The notes: a model not told the origin generated them from the letters alone. Counted from the stretch's first letter, positions 9,674 to 23,000 are shown. The stretch is 64,000 nucleotides of DNA from Xestospongia bergquistia (GCA_963965975.1 OZ014411.1:14586501-14650500), one strand, 5' to 3'. Numbers and translations: made by a program.

Positions 9674-11415
9674 TCACCAAGGTCTTTCATTTTAAATGTT
9701 GATGTCAATGATTTCTTTAATCGTCTCATTTCTTCATCTGTTTCTGTAATGGCAATTAGATCATCAACATAAATAGCAATTATTTCAACTTTCTGATTCT
9801 TCCTTCGAGTAAATATACAAGGATCTGCTCCACTTTCTTCAAAACCTAGAGATTTAACATGTTGAGTGAGTTTTTCATTCCAGCATCGTGGAGATTGTTT
9901 TAAACCGTACAAAGATTTTTTGAGTTTACATACCAATTTTTCTTTTCCTTCCTGTACATATCCTGGAGGTTGCTCCATATATATATCTTCATTCAGATCA
10001 CCATTAAGAAATGCTGTGATAACATCCATCTGGTGTATCTTCATTCTTTTCTCTACTGCATAAGCAAGTATTGTGCGAATTGACGAATAGTGAGCAACTG
10101 GAGCAAATGTTTCCTCGTAATCAATACCATACTTCTGTGTGTGTCCTTGTGCTACGAGACGACCTTTGAACCGCTCAATACTTCCTTGTCCATTATATTT
10201 TATCTTAAATATCCATTTAGAGCCAATAGCCGTTCTTCCTTCTGGTAACTGAACTAAGTCCCAGGTATCATTTTCGAGTAATGATGCATATTCTGCATCT
10301 GTCGCTTCTTTCCACTCTTTAGAGTTATGGCTTTGAAACGCTTCTTCAATAGTAGCTGGTTCTACAATCTTGCTAGCTTGATCACATGCCTGGTTAGCAT
10401 AATCATCATGTCCATAATGAACTGGCAGTTTTCGTGATCTTTCAGATCGGCGTGGTGGTTGTGAGGTTGGTTCTTCATCTTGTGCAGGAGTGATTTGTTG
10501 TTGACTAGGTGCTGTGGGTAAGGTAGGTTGCTCCTCCTGGTCTAATAATTCTTGATTCTCCTCCTGCACCTCAACCTCCCTTTCAATTAACATTTCCTCA
10601 TTATCTATCTCTGTATTTGTCTCTTCTATAGACTCACAGTTATTAATTTCTTTTCCACCATAGTCATTCTCATTAAAGATGAGGTCATGTCTGACATAGC
10701 ACCTCCTTTTCTCCTCATCAAAGAATCTGTAATTCTTTGTTGTTTCAGTGTAACCAATGAACCAGAGCTTGTGGGCTTTCTTATCAAGCTTCTTTGGATT
10801 GCCTTCCCACACATGGGAGTAGACAACACACCCAAAAACTCTTATATGTCTCAGGTCAGGTTTCTTTCCAAAACACAATTGGTAAGAGGTGAACTTTGAC
10901 TGGAGTGCTGTTGTCACCATCCTATTTCTCAAATAAGATGCTGTAGATACGGCTTCAGCCCAAAGCAAGTTAGGGAGCTTTGCATGTATTAACATTGATT
11001 TAGCAGCTTCCATGAGGGTTCTGTTGAACCTCTCAGCAGTCCCGTTCTGTTGTGGTGAATGTGCTGCTGTAAATTCCTTTCGAATTCCATTCTCTTTTAG
11101 GTAAGTTAAGAACTCTTCAGAGGTATACTCTCCACCTCTGTCAGCCCTTAGTGCTTCGATAACATGATTTGATTCCTTCTCTACTTCAGCTTTAAATTCC
11201 TTAAGCTTTTCTAAAGCCTGTGACTTGTATCTCATAAAGTAACATCTACAGTAACGGGAATGATCATCAATAAAAGTAATAAAATACCTGCTACCTCCAA
11301 TTGATTTGGTTTGCATTGGACCACAAACATCTGAGTGAATTAATTGAAGTGGTTCTGTGGACCTAATTTCATTGAGTGGGTGGTGTGGTTTCTTTGCATC
11401 TTTGCTTCTACACAA
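9674..11415 (-). pseudogene. Copia pol: integrase and first part of reverse transcriptase
   Basis: Read from 11415 downward, the frame opens in the integrase zinc-binding tail and continues into the catalytic core. Visible core motifs are HSDVCGPM, FIDDHSRY, LRADRGGEY and HSPQQNGTAERFNR, supplying the D, D and E of the DDE triad. A long acidic, Gln/Pro-rich linker follows (about residues 260-345). Reverse transcriptase then starts with EWKEATDAEYASL, WIFKIKYN, the QMDVITAFLNG block and KSLYGLKQSPRCW. The YVDDLIAI active site is present. The nested transposon cuts the frame after DLGEL. The start codon reported by simple translation is only a frame edge, because a frameshift near 11395 separates it from the protease part. 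Confidence 0.93.
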
Positions 11416-12127
11416 GCCTCACAGAAATCGTACTTGTCATTAGATGGTATGTCGATACCATCAGCAATAGTACTCAGCTGTCGTAATTGTTGAATATTGA
11501 CATGTGCTAGTCGTTTATGCCATAGATTGGTTTTCTGGTTATCCTCTTTAGTAACGTGAGCAGCTTGTTTTAAACATGGTACTATCTTACAGTCTAACTT
11601 GTACAGTTTTCCTACAGGTGATCCAACACCAACCAGTCGATTTCTTTTGCTACGTATCCAGCACCTTCTTCCAAATGATGTTACGTTTCCATTGGATGCT
11701 GCTTCTCTAACACTAAATAAATTGGTTGAGAGTTTTGGAACATACAGTACATTGTTCAACCATCCAGTAATTCGTTTATGGTTTGGTAGTTGGGAGATAA
11801 CTTTAATACTTCCGGTTCCTAATGCGTTCACAGTATGACTATCCCCCAATCCCACTAACTCAGGAGTATTGAACTCCTTGTAATTTCGAATAATACTCCG
11901 TTGGAAGGTCATATGTCGACTAGCTCCAGAGTCTATTATCCAGCCTTCATCTTGTGTTTCGGCTGTCAATGCAGTAGCTTCGTGAGCAATGAACATGACC
12001 TGTGGCCCAGAATCTGATTCAGAAGGAACACTGCTATCTGTCTTTTCTCCTGTTCTATCTGCTGTGTGTTCAGCATGATGCTTTGACTGCCGACGGCCAC
12101 GATATTGTTTCTTCTTGGTTTGTTCAG
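11340..12127 (-). pseudogene. Copia gag end, protease and integrase zinc-binding region
   Basis: The top end (about 12010-12127) is a basic stretch, KKKQYRGRRQSKHH, of the kind found at the end of copia gag. There is no break before the protease block DEGWIIDSGASRHMTF, which supplies the catalytic DSGA. The gag-pre-integrase segment follows (LWHKRLAHVNIQQLRQLS then CEACVEAK, the HHCC zinc site). The frame then shifts into the integrase frame near 11395. Everything 5' of about 12127, including the capsid region and 5' LTR, is absent where gypsy-related sequence begins. Confidence 0.85.
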
Positions 12128-12480
12128 TTAAAAGTGGGCCAACATTATTTTACGTCAAACTAGATGATGGTTGAACAGTTCGTACACATTTGGATCAGTT
12201 GATAGCTTGTTTGCCTCAAATTAGGTACTGACAATGACCTTTCAGATCCTGTTTTTGTTGGAAATCCATGGACACCTTTGTACAAGATAATACCCAAACT
12301 CCTATGATTACTGATAAACAACCTGATACTGATACAGGACATTCAGATACTGATATAGTTGAGGAAGAATCACCCTTGAAGGGCACTGGCCCTCCTCCTA
12401 CTATTTTTGAAGACATTGTCAGACACTTATCCAGAATAAGAGAAACTACAAACCAGATACCCATTCATAACTTATTTTAG
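12128..12480 (+). pseudogene. Ty3/gypsy integrase C-terminus and pol tail
   Basis: Plus-strand codons at about 12135-12205 read GPTLFYVKLDDG then THLDQL. This matches the GPY/F module and R-H-V-D-L-like tail found at the C-terminus of gypsy integrases. After stops, a 70-codon Asp/Thr/Pro-rich frame (12268-12480) ends just before a polypurine tract, where gypsy pol normally ends. Upstream pol is missing. A similar fragment lies at 15588-15900, with shared and private lesions. The orientation is opposite to the copia element beside it. Confidence 0.6.
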
Positions 12481-12488
12481 AAGGAAAG

Positions 12489-12665
12489 TGTTGTATTTTG
12501 AGTTAATTGGGCTACCTTTGGGTTACTAACTAACCAATGATAATTGTATATAACCTTACATATCAAACAATAATTATGTTGTTTGTTATTTATATATTAT
12601 TGTATTGCTGTTGTGGCTATAAAAATCCTTTTCTTGTTTAAAAGAAACAATTTTTTATCTTCTCA
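12489..12665 (+). repeat. Gypsy-type LTR next to the pol tail (copy R1)
   Basis: A purine tract (AGAAGGAAAG, 12479-12488) is followed by TGTTGTATTTTGAG. About 177 bp later the two related copies stop matching, after TTATCTTCTCA. The interior has a GCTATAAAAA TATA-like box. The purine tract followed by TG supports a 3' LTR. The right edge is inferred. Confidence 0.55.
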
Positions 12666-12734
12666 CGTGCGTTCACTCATTGATGCCTCTGCAGCACAAA
12701 ACAAGGAGTTTCATGACCCAGCCGATAATATGAA

Positions 12735-13200
12735 GTATGAGGTGTAGGGCTGAGTAAAGGAATATATTACACAGTGAATACCAGATATATTGCTTACACA
12801 TTTTTGATAGTTTCTTTAAATTATAGATAGTAAGGTACTACTACAGTAGTTAAAAGTGCACGTAGAATAATGAAGATAATGTAGAAGCTCGAGTTTGGAG
12901 AGAGTCCCAGGAATTGACAAGGTTCGCCTACTCAAAAAAAATAATACCGCGTTTGCCAACAAATACCGTAATTCTGATTAATAAAAAATATTTGAATTTT
13001 TCGTTACAACTTTTAATCAAAAAATTTGATCAGATACTGCCAAGAATCCATGCAAATTCTTACGTATTTCAAAACCCCATGGATAGCTGGAACATTCCAC
13101 ACAGTAGAGTGGAACTTATACGAGACAGCGGGACTACGGACAAACAATCACTGGAGGGTTGGCGCAATTGTCTAAGTTGAGTAGCTGGGAAATCTCATCC
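12735..13200. repeat. Flank shared with 16165-16775
   Basis: Downstream of the LTR the two copies align again (GTAGGGCTGA, CAGTGAATACCAGATAT, CAAAACCCCATGGATAGC, GGACAAACAATCACTG). Homology outside the LTR means the two gypsy relics arose by segment duplication, not two independent insertions. The 88-codon frame 12914-13180 lies here and is not conserved in the other copy. Confidence 0.6.
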
Positions 13201-14645
13201 AGAAATCTTTGAACGTGTTGAGGTATTTCAGAGAGAATAAGTCAGCATAGTGGTTTCGATACAGCAGATGTACATCAACGTCATCAAAGAAAGAAAGCTA
13301 CAGATCAGAAAAAGATCAAAACATTAAGGAACTCAAAGAATTCGAAAGACTTAGCAATAATGTAATCTCTTTATCAGACTATGTAGCAGCCAAGGGTCAA
13401 CACATTAATTTATGAATTCTTTAATCATTTCTTTCTTTAACATTTAATTATACACTCTTTAATCATTATTTACCTTAAATTCCATCATCATTAATTAAAT
13501 TTTCCCAGTCCCTTTGGTCCAGTAGCTCAGTTGTTGTCATATACTAAGTACAATGTACTATATTAGTAATTTCTCTACTCTTGTTATAGTATGTCTTCTA
13601 TAATATTATGTCTACTGTATTATAAAGTATGTTGTATATGATCTTATTTATGTAGAATATTACATTTGAGTCTGCTATTAAGGATGACTATAGTCAAACA
13701 AGTTTTATAACAAGGAACAAAAGTCACAATGCTCAAGATGATCATGAGATATGTCAGTGTGTCACAATATAGTACTGTTCAGAGATGATATTGTCTCATG
13801 ACAAAAGTTCTTGTCATTATTAAATCATCTTAATTATTTAAATTCATGTTATGTAAGTGTTATAGTTATTATAATAATAATAATCACAATATATATAACA
13901 TTAATATTTGAGAGATGTGAATGAATGGACACAACAATATTGTAATAGTTTACTCTGTTGCTAAAAGGTGGAGCCTGAATGTTACCTTCAGAAAGTCAAA
14001 ATGAATTCGAGTATTACATTATTTTAATATTTTATAATCAAGTACAACTTGTAGATTTGTTATAATGTTTGGATGTGGTGTACAAAATGTGCTAAAGCAG
14101 TCATTTGATTGTTTATTTAATTATTGGCGTATGGTCAATTCTTTCATTAATGACCCTTCACATTGTATTCGAGATATTTTTCAACCTGATAGATGAGTTT
14201 TAAGTTGTTATATATTGTAATACAATTTCAAAAACGATTTTCCAATGAGAACACTGTAAAAACTAAGTAGTGATGGTCACTACCTTTATAGTGAACATCA
14301 CCACTAGTCAATATAGTAGTAATTAACTTGCTTTATAAACATTTGATGTTACCATATTAGAGTCTGTAGCTTCACAAAATAAGGAAGGGTGTGTAAATCT
14401 CACTCAAAAGACAAATATTATTAGACAAATGATAGTACTCTAGTCATGACCATATTTGTGAGCTTAAAGACTTTGAAAGTTTTGAAAATGATTAACTCAA
14501 TATGCTTTACAACTCATCGCTATTGCGGGTTACATAATCAGTATACTATAAATGTGACTTTTGTAAATGATTGTGATGACATGTAATGTATCCTACATTA
14601 TATACTGTTGATATATAAGACTAACTGATTTGTCATTTAATAGTA
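13201..14645. other. AT-rich stretch with no gene
   Basis: No supported frame was found. A TAGCTCAGTTG tRNA A-box-like word occurs at about 13515, but no B box was found. Confidence 0.45.
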
Positions 14646-14760
14646 TGTAGTGACTCTATAGGGCCAACTGAAGACACAAATGGTTTACTTTGTTGTAACT
14701 TGGAGGACCAAGTAGATGTAGATGTAGGATTTTTAGATGAGCAAAAAGTAAGTAGATGGT
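14646..14760. repeat. Relative of the copia left flank
   Basis: It matches 7551-7689 in order (GGACCAACTGAAGACACAA-like, then GACCAAGTAGAT). It represents the version of the duplicated segment without copia. The minus frame across it (14656-15006) is low complexity and not supported as a gene. Confidence 0.5.
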
Positions 14761-15587
14761 TGGATATTTAATGACGTGATTGATGATAAAGATGAAGGAG
14801 ATGCTGTTTCGACTGTAATTGATGATTGAAAGGCAAGGTAGTAGTGGTGATATGGATGATAAAAAAGGTTGGACTGTGGATGAAATCAATGATAAAGACA
14901 GTTGGTTAGAGTTGATGTTAGGACTATAATTGAGTAAATTGTATGAGGTAGTAATGATTAAGAAGTTTGGATAATAGAGGGTAATGTGACTGTATAGATG
15001 ACACATACAATGGATAAATTGTTTGATTGCTGTGATGTGTGGTTACAAACTGAGGTAGACAGGTGTAAGATACAAGTAAGGTATGCATTTGCTAAAAAAA
15101 TAAGTGTTGCTATACTGGTAGATACTAGACACAGATATAACTTTTTTGTGTGAATATGATTTATTCCTTGTCAATATCTTCATAAATTCATCATAGCATA
15201 ACAGGATCTTGAGAATCATCTAGCTCAAGAAAGTAGTTATCTCCTAAGCTTACAAATTACATCATCTGTTGTTATTTAGTAGATTAATGTTTACATTTTA
15301 ACATTTCTAATTTATGTTGTGTTCTTGTACAGTATTCATACTTATTAATTATCATATAATTAAAATACTGCTCATCTGAATTAAAGTCAAAACTTTGTGG
15401 TCAAAACATGAGACAAAAGTCTAATATAGTATTAATAGTAACCGCTTCAAATGACACTTATCAAATGATGTGTGACAACTACAACCTAATCAAATAATCT
15501 CCAGGAAATTATCTACAGCTTCAAACAATTAGGTATATGGATTAGGTCCAGCTGACGCAAAAGTGTGTCTATTGTGGTTAAGTAAAA

Positions 15588-15900
15588 AGTGGGCCAATAA
15601 CATTTCATGTCTAACTAGAAGACGGTTGAACAGTTCATACACACTTGGATCAATTGATAGCTCATTTGCATCTAATTAGGTACTGACAATGAGCTTCAAT
15701 GGACATCTTCACACAAGATAACACCTAAACTATTGATTACTATTAAACATCCTGATAGCGATATAGAGCGTCCAGACACTGATACAGTTGAAGACAAATC
15801 ACTCCTGGAGGGTACTGGCCCTCCTCCAACTATTATTGAAGACATTGTCAGACACTTAAATAGAAAAAGAAAAACCAAATTTCTGTATATCAACTCATAA
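15588..15900 (+). pseudogene. Second Ty3/gypsy pol tail (copy R2)
   Basis: The plus strand repeats the 12128-12480 fragment: KSGPITFHV followed by a stop, then an Asp-rich tail with its own stops. It begins at nearly the same base as R1 (AAGTGGGCC). Both copies therefore descend from one already truncated fragment, or share a truncation hot spot. Confidence 0.55.
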
Positions 15901-15918
15901 CTTATTTTGGAAGGAAAC

Positions 15919-16105
15919 TGTTATATTTTGAGATAATTAGGCTACTAAGTATACAATTAGGCAACTAACTAACCAATGACAATTGTATAAAACCTTAAAT
16001 ATCAAACAATATGTTGTTTGTTATTAATTTTATGTATTATTGTACTGCTGTTGTGGCTATAAAAAGCCATTTCTGGTCTGAAAGAAACTATATTTTATCT
16101 TCTCA
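15919..16105 (+). repeat. Gypsy-type LTR (copy R2)
   Basis: It starts TGTTATATTTTGAG directly after a purine tract (GGAAGGAAAC) and ends near TTATCTTCTCA. It has a CTATAAAAAG TATA-like box and aligns with 12489-12665. Confidence 0.55.
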
Positions 16106-16350
16106 CTGACAACATTTCCTGGACCAAAAACAGCATTTTACAGCCGCGACGACCACAGCAATAACAATGATGAGGTATAGGGCTGAATAAAGGAATATGT
16201 TTAACAGTGAATACCAGATATTGACACATTGCTTACGCATTTTTGAGAGTTTCTTTAAATCATAGATAGTAAGGGAGTACTACAGTAGTTAAAAGTGTAC
16301 GTACAATAATAATAATAGTTTAGAGACTTGAGTTAGGAGAGATTCCCACA

Positions 16351-16549
16351 GGCGTCATAGGAAATGGCATCCCATAATTTTGGTATCCCCGTATACTAGG
16401 ATTTTTGCACTTCCATTCAATATTTCGCAAGGATATTTGGTATTCCTAACTTCTAAGGGGTGCAAAATTTCCTACGGGGGTACAAAATAGCCTAGGATAT
16501 TTGGAATGGGGTACCTAAATTCCCGGGGTGCCAAATTTCCTGTGACACC
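16351..16549. mobile_element. 199-bp MITE-like insertion
   Basis: This block interrupts the R1/R2 alignment: sequence on both sides matches copy R1, which lacks the block. The ends are inverted repeats of about 23 bp, GGCGTCATAGGAAAT on the left and the complement GGTGTCACAGGAAAT on the right, both followed by GGCA(T/C)CCC. The interior repeats AAATTTCCT-type words and has no coding potential. No clear target duplication could be fixed. Confidence 0.7.
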
Positions 16550-16779
16550 AGGTTCACTTGTCCACGAATATATAATTCTAACTAATAAGAATGTTTGAAT
16601 TTTTCGTTTAATCAGTAAATTTGATCAGATACTCCAAGAGTTCATGCAAATCCTTATGTATTTCAAAACCCCATGGATAGCAGGAACATTCCACATAGTA
16701 GAGTGGAATTTAAACGAGACAGTCAGACTGGGGACAAACAATCACTGCAGGGTTGGCTCAGCTCAATTGTCTACATACA

Positions 16780-19360
16780 TACATTGGTCTGTTTGATTAA
16801 ACCTTTGCTTTGATCATTGTACTAACCATAAGAAATATGTGTTTCCAAGACAACCATTACATTTGATTAGGCATGCTTTTCATTAGTCATTTAGTTACAA
16901 AGAGAGATAAACTTAATAAACTATTATAACAACTAGATGCTAAAACAACTAGTACAATATATAATGTATGTACATAATAAAGTTCTTATTAAGTCACTTG
17001 TACATTAATTACAGTTATGGACATATAGTATACCGTGCACAAAAGTTAGAAAGTTCTCTGTTTTGTTGTCATTAGTACTCATCAGTACTACATAGTAATA
17101 AAGCATACAGTGTCGTATATTGATTACTTCATCTATATATTAAATGGATGGAGAGAGAGATGAATGGATGAATGAATGAACGGACAGATAGAGAATGTTA
17201 TAGGATCAATAGATAAAGGAACATTATTGAATAAACCAAATTACTATTGAATAACATGACTCAATAAAAGTGACACTATGTATTTTAAGTATGATAATGT
17301 CTCCCTTAATGATATGTATGTGTAATACTGTAATGTTTCATTAGTATACACAATACTAGTAGTAGTTGATTACATTTCTATATTACTAGATTGATTGTTA
17401 TAAATATAACTTATATTAAGAGTAAAGAAAGAGACACAAAGTATCATACATTTACTATTACATTAACTTACAACTGACTGTATGTAATGAGGAGGATATA
17501 GTGAAGGACATAACTTACTACAAATACTAGTCTAGTGTCAGTGCATGTACGTATAATATATAAGTACAGTTCTTAGTGTTAGAGTTGACATAATAAAAGT
17601 AACTTCAAAAACTCTAATGACTATCCTATATGGACAATTATAAATATGGTCACCAACTATACCTTTAAAACACAACGAATAAAGAGTGAAATGTGTCTAT
17701 GAACAACAATATACATGTACAACATTGGATGATCGATCTTCTATTTGCTATAATTGTATCATTATTTTTTAGACCTTGTATATGTTTAGATCAGAATCAG
17801 CCTGATCAAACATAATGTAATATGGTGATTAAGATATCACATTAGCTTTGACATAAAGACTAATTAAAGCAGTCATAACTGTATGATGTACCTGTTCAAT
17901 ACTATCATAAATATTGAATGTATAATTGTTTAGATCAGCTGATGATCACTTGAATAGTGAGTTGCTGATACCTTCTAAGAAATTATTTGAATGCATTAAT
18001 GATACAGGGTATAATTACTTTTGTAGGTACTCTACTGAATTACAAGTTGTGATTAGGAAACTACACTGACCCTCCTAGGCTCATCTCTTATTCACTTTTG
18101 TGTATAGTTAATAACTGTTAATATATCTCAGTTACAATGCATTATTGTTTTTTATTAATCATTAGTCCAAAAAGTAACATTGCCAGTCAAGTTAATATAA
18201 TAACTTGAAAATCATGTTTAATTTCTTCAATATTGCATCCTTATATACACATTCCAAAAACTTGTTGCAATAATCAATAAGCATTGAGTAATATTACATA
18301 TAATATAAACACAAATAAACTTGCAACAATAGATTGTACAATCAGGATCAGAACACGAGCTATTATATTCATATTAGTTATAATTAATATAAAATGTTCA
18401 GTAAATGCCATCTCTGATAAGTGCTTTTATTTCTGGATAACTAATGTGCTTAGTTCAATCTCATAGTTGTATTCATGCATGATAGTCATCTTCATCACTT
18501 ATTAATTTATTTATAATATTTTATATACATTGTCGATCAGAAGTCTCTATGTTCTTCAAGATCAATTAACAATTCAATTTCATTGACTCATCAAGTAACT
18601 ATAGTTTCCCTAATGTCAATATTAATATTGGTAATAATCATAATCATAATAATAATAATAAGTAAATTCTTTCCAGATCTGGTATATCAGTATCTACTCT
18701 AGAACTGTTTATGCATCATGTTCCCTCATTTCTGCATTGTCCCTTAAGATTTAAGATAATGCCATTACATACAAACCTCCTTGAACACATACCTCATTAC
18801 TAAAGGGAATAGTTGAGGTTAAGTTTCTTTGCTCATATTGTGTCTTCCATACTATTTTTCATTATCATTTATTTGAATATTAATATATATGATGTAATTG
18901 TTAAGTACAATAAACTTTAGAATGACTTCATCATGTGGACAACTACTTGTAACTTGAATATCCAATTACTTGCAATATATCATTTATTGGCAATTAATAA
19001 TTAAAAGGTGATCACAAATTGTCATAATTTGGTTATAATAATTGAACCACAATAATTATGTTTACAAAAAAGTACAATATCAAATAGGTACAGCTCAATT
19101 ACAATAATATATTAAATTGACACTACAAAACAACTAAACTGTAATAAAAAACTATTCACTTAAAGAAGAATAAACACTACAACAATAATATTACATCATT
19201 ATGACAACATTGCCAATGTTTATATAATTACTATACAAATACTGATTGCAGCAAAGTAAACTGTATCTCACAACATTAATTACTGTCACAATAATAATCA
19301 AATTAAAATTTACAACATTTAAATTTTTACAGGGGTTAAAAATACTGCAGATTTCAAACA
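16780..19360. other. AT-rich intergenic stretch, no gene seen
   Basis: This is more than 2.5 kb of AT-rich DNA with a short degenerate GAATGGAT-type tract near 17150-17195. The frame at 18284-18466 has no coding character. Confidence 0.5.
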
Positions 19361-19365
19361 AAATA

Positions 19366-19371
19366 TTTATT
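19366..19371 (-). terminator. Polyadenylation signal of the receptor gene
   Basis: AATAAA on the minus strand, about 43 bases after the stop codon at 19414. Confidence 0.55.
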
Positions 19372-19413
19372 TAATTGAAAGTCAAACCCTTCGTGTGTAT
19401 TAACACTGAACAA

Positions 19414-20085
19414 TTAACTATCAGAGATAACCACAGCATTCATGGAGACATAGTCATCAAAATTGTCCAATGGATTCAACAACTCATTTGTTTTCAAAAT
19501 AGATTCCTCTTGAAGTGTAGATGAGCAGCTTTGCTGGTGGATATCTTCACTTTCTTCTTCAATCTTTAAATCCCCAATTGACAATTCATCAATATAATCA
19601 TATATTGGCTCAGGTGGTAGTTCCCCTAATCTCTTCTTTAAGTCATCATCTAGTTCAACACTTTTTGGACGATCATCATAGCTGTTCAGTTCTACCTCAT
19701 ATTGTTGATTGATCACCAATTTTCTTTTTAGGAATTTCTTTCGAACTGTCATGATAATGATTGCAGTGAAAACCACTAACACTATAATATAATGAATAAA
19801 TTTAAAAAATTATTTGATAATGTAAACATGTTAACACAATAAAAACGTCATGTGTGTTTGTGTGTTAATTTAGGAAAAATATGCAACTTACCAAGAATGA
19901 TAAATACAGCCACAACACCTGTCATGACAGAGGTACCACTCATCTTATCAGTACTCTGTATTAACGTAAATAAGAGTTAATTTTTTATAAATTAAGCAAA
20001 AATTTACTGACATGATCATTTGTAGTTGGAGTTTTAAAAGGACGTAAAATTGTTACTGCCAGAGTGCTTGTGTGCAGACCAAAAC
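19414..20085 (-). CDS. Juxtamembrane, transmembrane and cytoplasmic tail exons
   Basis: Exon 20085-20012 gives a short Thr-rich spacer ([17 protein letters not shown]). Exon 19955-19892 opens the membrane helix. Exon 19781-19414 completes it, then gives a basic stop-transfer run (RKKFLKRK) and an acidic tail. Tail tyrosines sit in [24 protein letters not shown] and DDYVSM. YVSM fits the YxxM consensus bound by PI3-kinase SH2 domains, and YDYI fits YxxI. No kinase, TIR or death domain is present. Signalling through these tyrosines is inference. A relic of the membrane/tail exon lies in each copy of the 3,235-bp tandem repeat. Confidence 0.82.
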
Positions 20086-23000
20086 CTGATTCAATAAAAG
20101 AGAACAATCTAATAACACAACAATCCTTTAATTTGCTTTTTGTATTTAAAATATCCAATTACTTACCCACACAGGAAATTGGGTCATTTGCTAACTTATA
20201 TCCTGGATGACATTCACAGTGATAATTACCTACTTCATTTACACAGATTTGTTGACATCCTCCATTGTTAATGGAACATTCATTGACATCTGAAAAATGA
20301 TAATAAAAAATATAAACCATCTAACTATTATGATATTGATTAAATGTCATTATTTTAAAAGACATACCAACACAAGTTTTATTGTCTGCATGAAGTGCAT
20401 ATCCTTTCCAACAGAAACATTGAAATCCTCCTCTTTTGTTATGACACCTTTGACTACATCCATTAGTGTTTCCATCACATTCATTAATATCTAATTAAAG
20501 ATATTTTATATAAAATATGTAACATATCTTGTTGGTATTGTTAATATAACTTACCATCACAAGTATGATTGTCCAAGTTAAGATTATATCCATGATTACA
20601 ATAACAGTTGTAAGTACCTATATTATTAACACATGTTTGTTCACAACCTCCATTGTTGATAGTACATTCATTGATATCTATTAAAATTATTATTTACAAT
20701 GTTATAATAATATCAATTATTAATACCTGTGCATGACCTTTTATCATCACGTAGTGTATATCCTTGATAACAGGAGCAGATAAATGATCCATCTGTATTT
20801 GTACATATCTCCTGACATCCACCATTAGAGATAGAACATTCATTAATATCTAATGATGAGTCCAAAACATTTATATAGTGATATGCATATTCAAGTATGT
20901 TTCAGAAAAGAAAGCATATCAAGTAATGGTACTTACCAATACAAGTATGATTGTCACGTTCAAGAATATATTTGTTCATACAGGAACAATAGTATGATCC
21001 AACAGTGTTGTTACAATAATGATCACATCCTCCATTGTTAGTGTTACATTCATTGATATCTAGACAATGTATCATGGTAGTATCAATGTTTTGTTTTGTT
21101 ACATTATGTTAGTACCAATAAATATAAATTTCTGAAAAACATTAAATGTAATAATAGAGGCAAAAGCATCTCAAAGAAGACCAACATTGGTAATGGTTGC
21201 ACTAAAATTCCTACATAGTAGCCAAAATTGAACAATACTGTTTATTGTTAAAATGCTAACAAGCAATACAACAAAACAAGGTTAAACTACTATGTGTCTA
21301 ATATTATCATATTGACATTCCAATTTGGTCTTGGTTGGAATACTTATGTGGTCATGATGCCATTATTGCCATATTATATATTATGAATTTCTCACATATT
21401 CTTATTCATTTGTTTATGCTCAATTTTATATAGTCATATCTGTGATGGAATGTGTTTGTTATCTTGTATATGTGTGTATGTTCATTATCATGTGCAAATT
21501 CTTTAAACTAACTAGTACATTTCAGTGTGTACCTCAAACAAAACTTTAATATCTCTATAGTAACCTCTCCTTTCAAATCAAGAGCAAAACCTTTTTTCAA
21601 GTAAGTAATGAAGCCAATTTTCAACAATACTTACATGAATCAAAACCTCATGATATAATCTGACCTAATGATTGTTCAGTTCCTCATGAATAAGAATCAA
21701 TATCAATACAGTTGATATTGTGAGACAATGTATTAAACTACTACATTCATTATTAAAACATTCTAAATTAGATATCAAAAGAATACTTATAAAGTTTTAT
21801 CTAAAACTATTTGTCTCCACAGTTCTAGTTTGAAATTATAATAATAAGAACATTTCACTATCCTTATATAGGCAATGGCACTGTATGAAAGATTAATAAG
21901 AGAATTAGTGATAATACTAAGAAATAAATCACATTGTCATTGCTAGCTCATATGAATATAGGGCAATCAAAGTCACTATTTTTTAAAAAAGACGTTATAA
22001 TATTTTATGATGATATATACATGTACATTCACTCACCCACACAATCAAATTGGTCAACTGCTAATTCATATCCTGAATGACATCCACAATGATAATTTCC
22101 TATTTTGTTTATACATGTTTGCTGACATCCTCCATTGTTAATAGAACATTCGTTGATATCTGGAAAATTATAAAAGTATTAATTATACAAGTGATATATA
22201 TATTAATTGATTACTAAATAATTGTTATTGTCTTAATTGTTTTATTATTGATCTAATCAGATATTATTTATTGTGTAACATACCAACACAAGAATTATTA
22301 TTTTGCAATGCAAATCCCTTCCAACAGGAACATCCAAATCCTCCGTCTTTGTTCTCACATCCTTGACTGCATCCAGCATTGTTTACAGAGCATTCATTGA
22401 TGTCTGTATAATTATAATCACATGACAAGAATTATATATCATTAAGTCAAAGGTATGTATTAATAAAATATCACAACAAATTATTTTGCTAGTTATACAT
22501 CTGGTGTTAATTATGATGTGTGGGAAGATAGAAAAATAATAGAGAAATAAAAAAGAAACAGAGATAAACAAGCTAAGGACATATATTTATATTAGTATGT
22601 TTACATACCATCACAAGTATGATTGTCTAAGTTAAGATTGTATCCATGTCTGCAGTCACAATGATAAGTACCTATCTCATTAATACAAATTTGTTGACAA
22701 CCTCCATTGTTGATAGTACATTCATTGATATCTATTAAATTATTAATTCAACAAATAAGCAATATCTATTATTAATACCTGTACATGTCCTTTTATCATC
22801 ATGTAACATATATCCTTGATGACATGAGCAGATAAATGATCCATTGGTATTTGTACATATCTCCTGACATCCACCATTAGAGATAGAACATTCATTAATA
22901 TCTAATGATAATTGCATAGCAATGAACTATTTCATTTCATTAATAATGTACACTTTAAAATATTTTCAAAAAATCCATTTGTGTTACGAATGAACACATT

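Larger units (their letters stand above)
7690..12127 (-). mobile_element. Ty1/copia LTR retrotransposon, 5'-truncated and disabled
   Basis: On the minus strand the order is the end of gag, protease, integrase, reverse transcriptase and RNase H, then a polypurine tract and 3' LTR. That order (integrase before reverse transcriptase) is diagnostic of copia elements. The 5' LTR and most of gag are missing: the element stops at about 12127 against an oppositely oriented gypsy fragment. Lesions seen are a frameshift near 11395, an in-frame TGA at 8471-8473, and a 958-bp transposon inside the reverse transcriptase. It cannot move by itself. Confidence 0.93.

Noticed and set aside
10626..10899. Short frames on both strands inside the copia pol region
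   Set aside because: Shadows of the integrase/reverse transcriptase frame.
13505..13580. tRNA or tRNA-derived SINE suggested by TAGCTCAGTTG
   Set aside because: The A box is present but no B box, cloverleaf or acceptor stem could be drawn.
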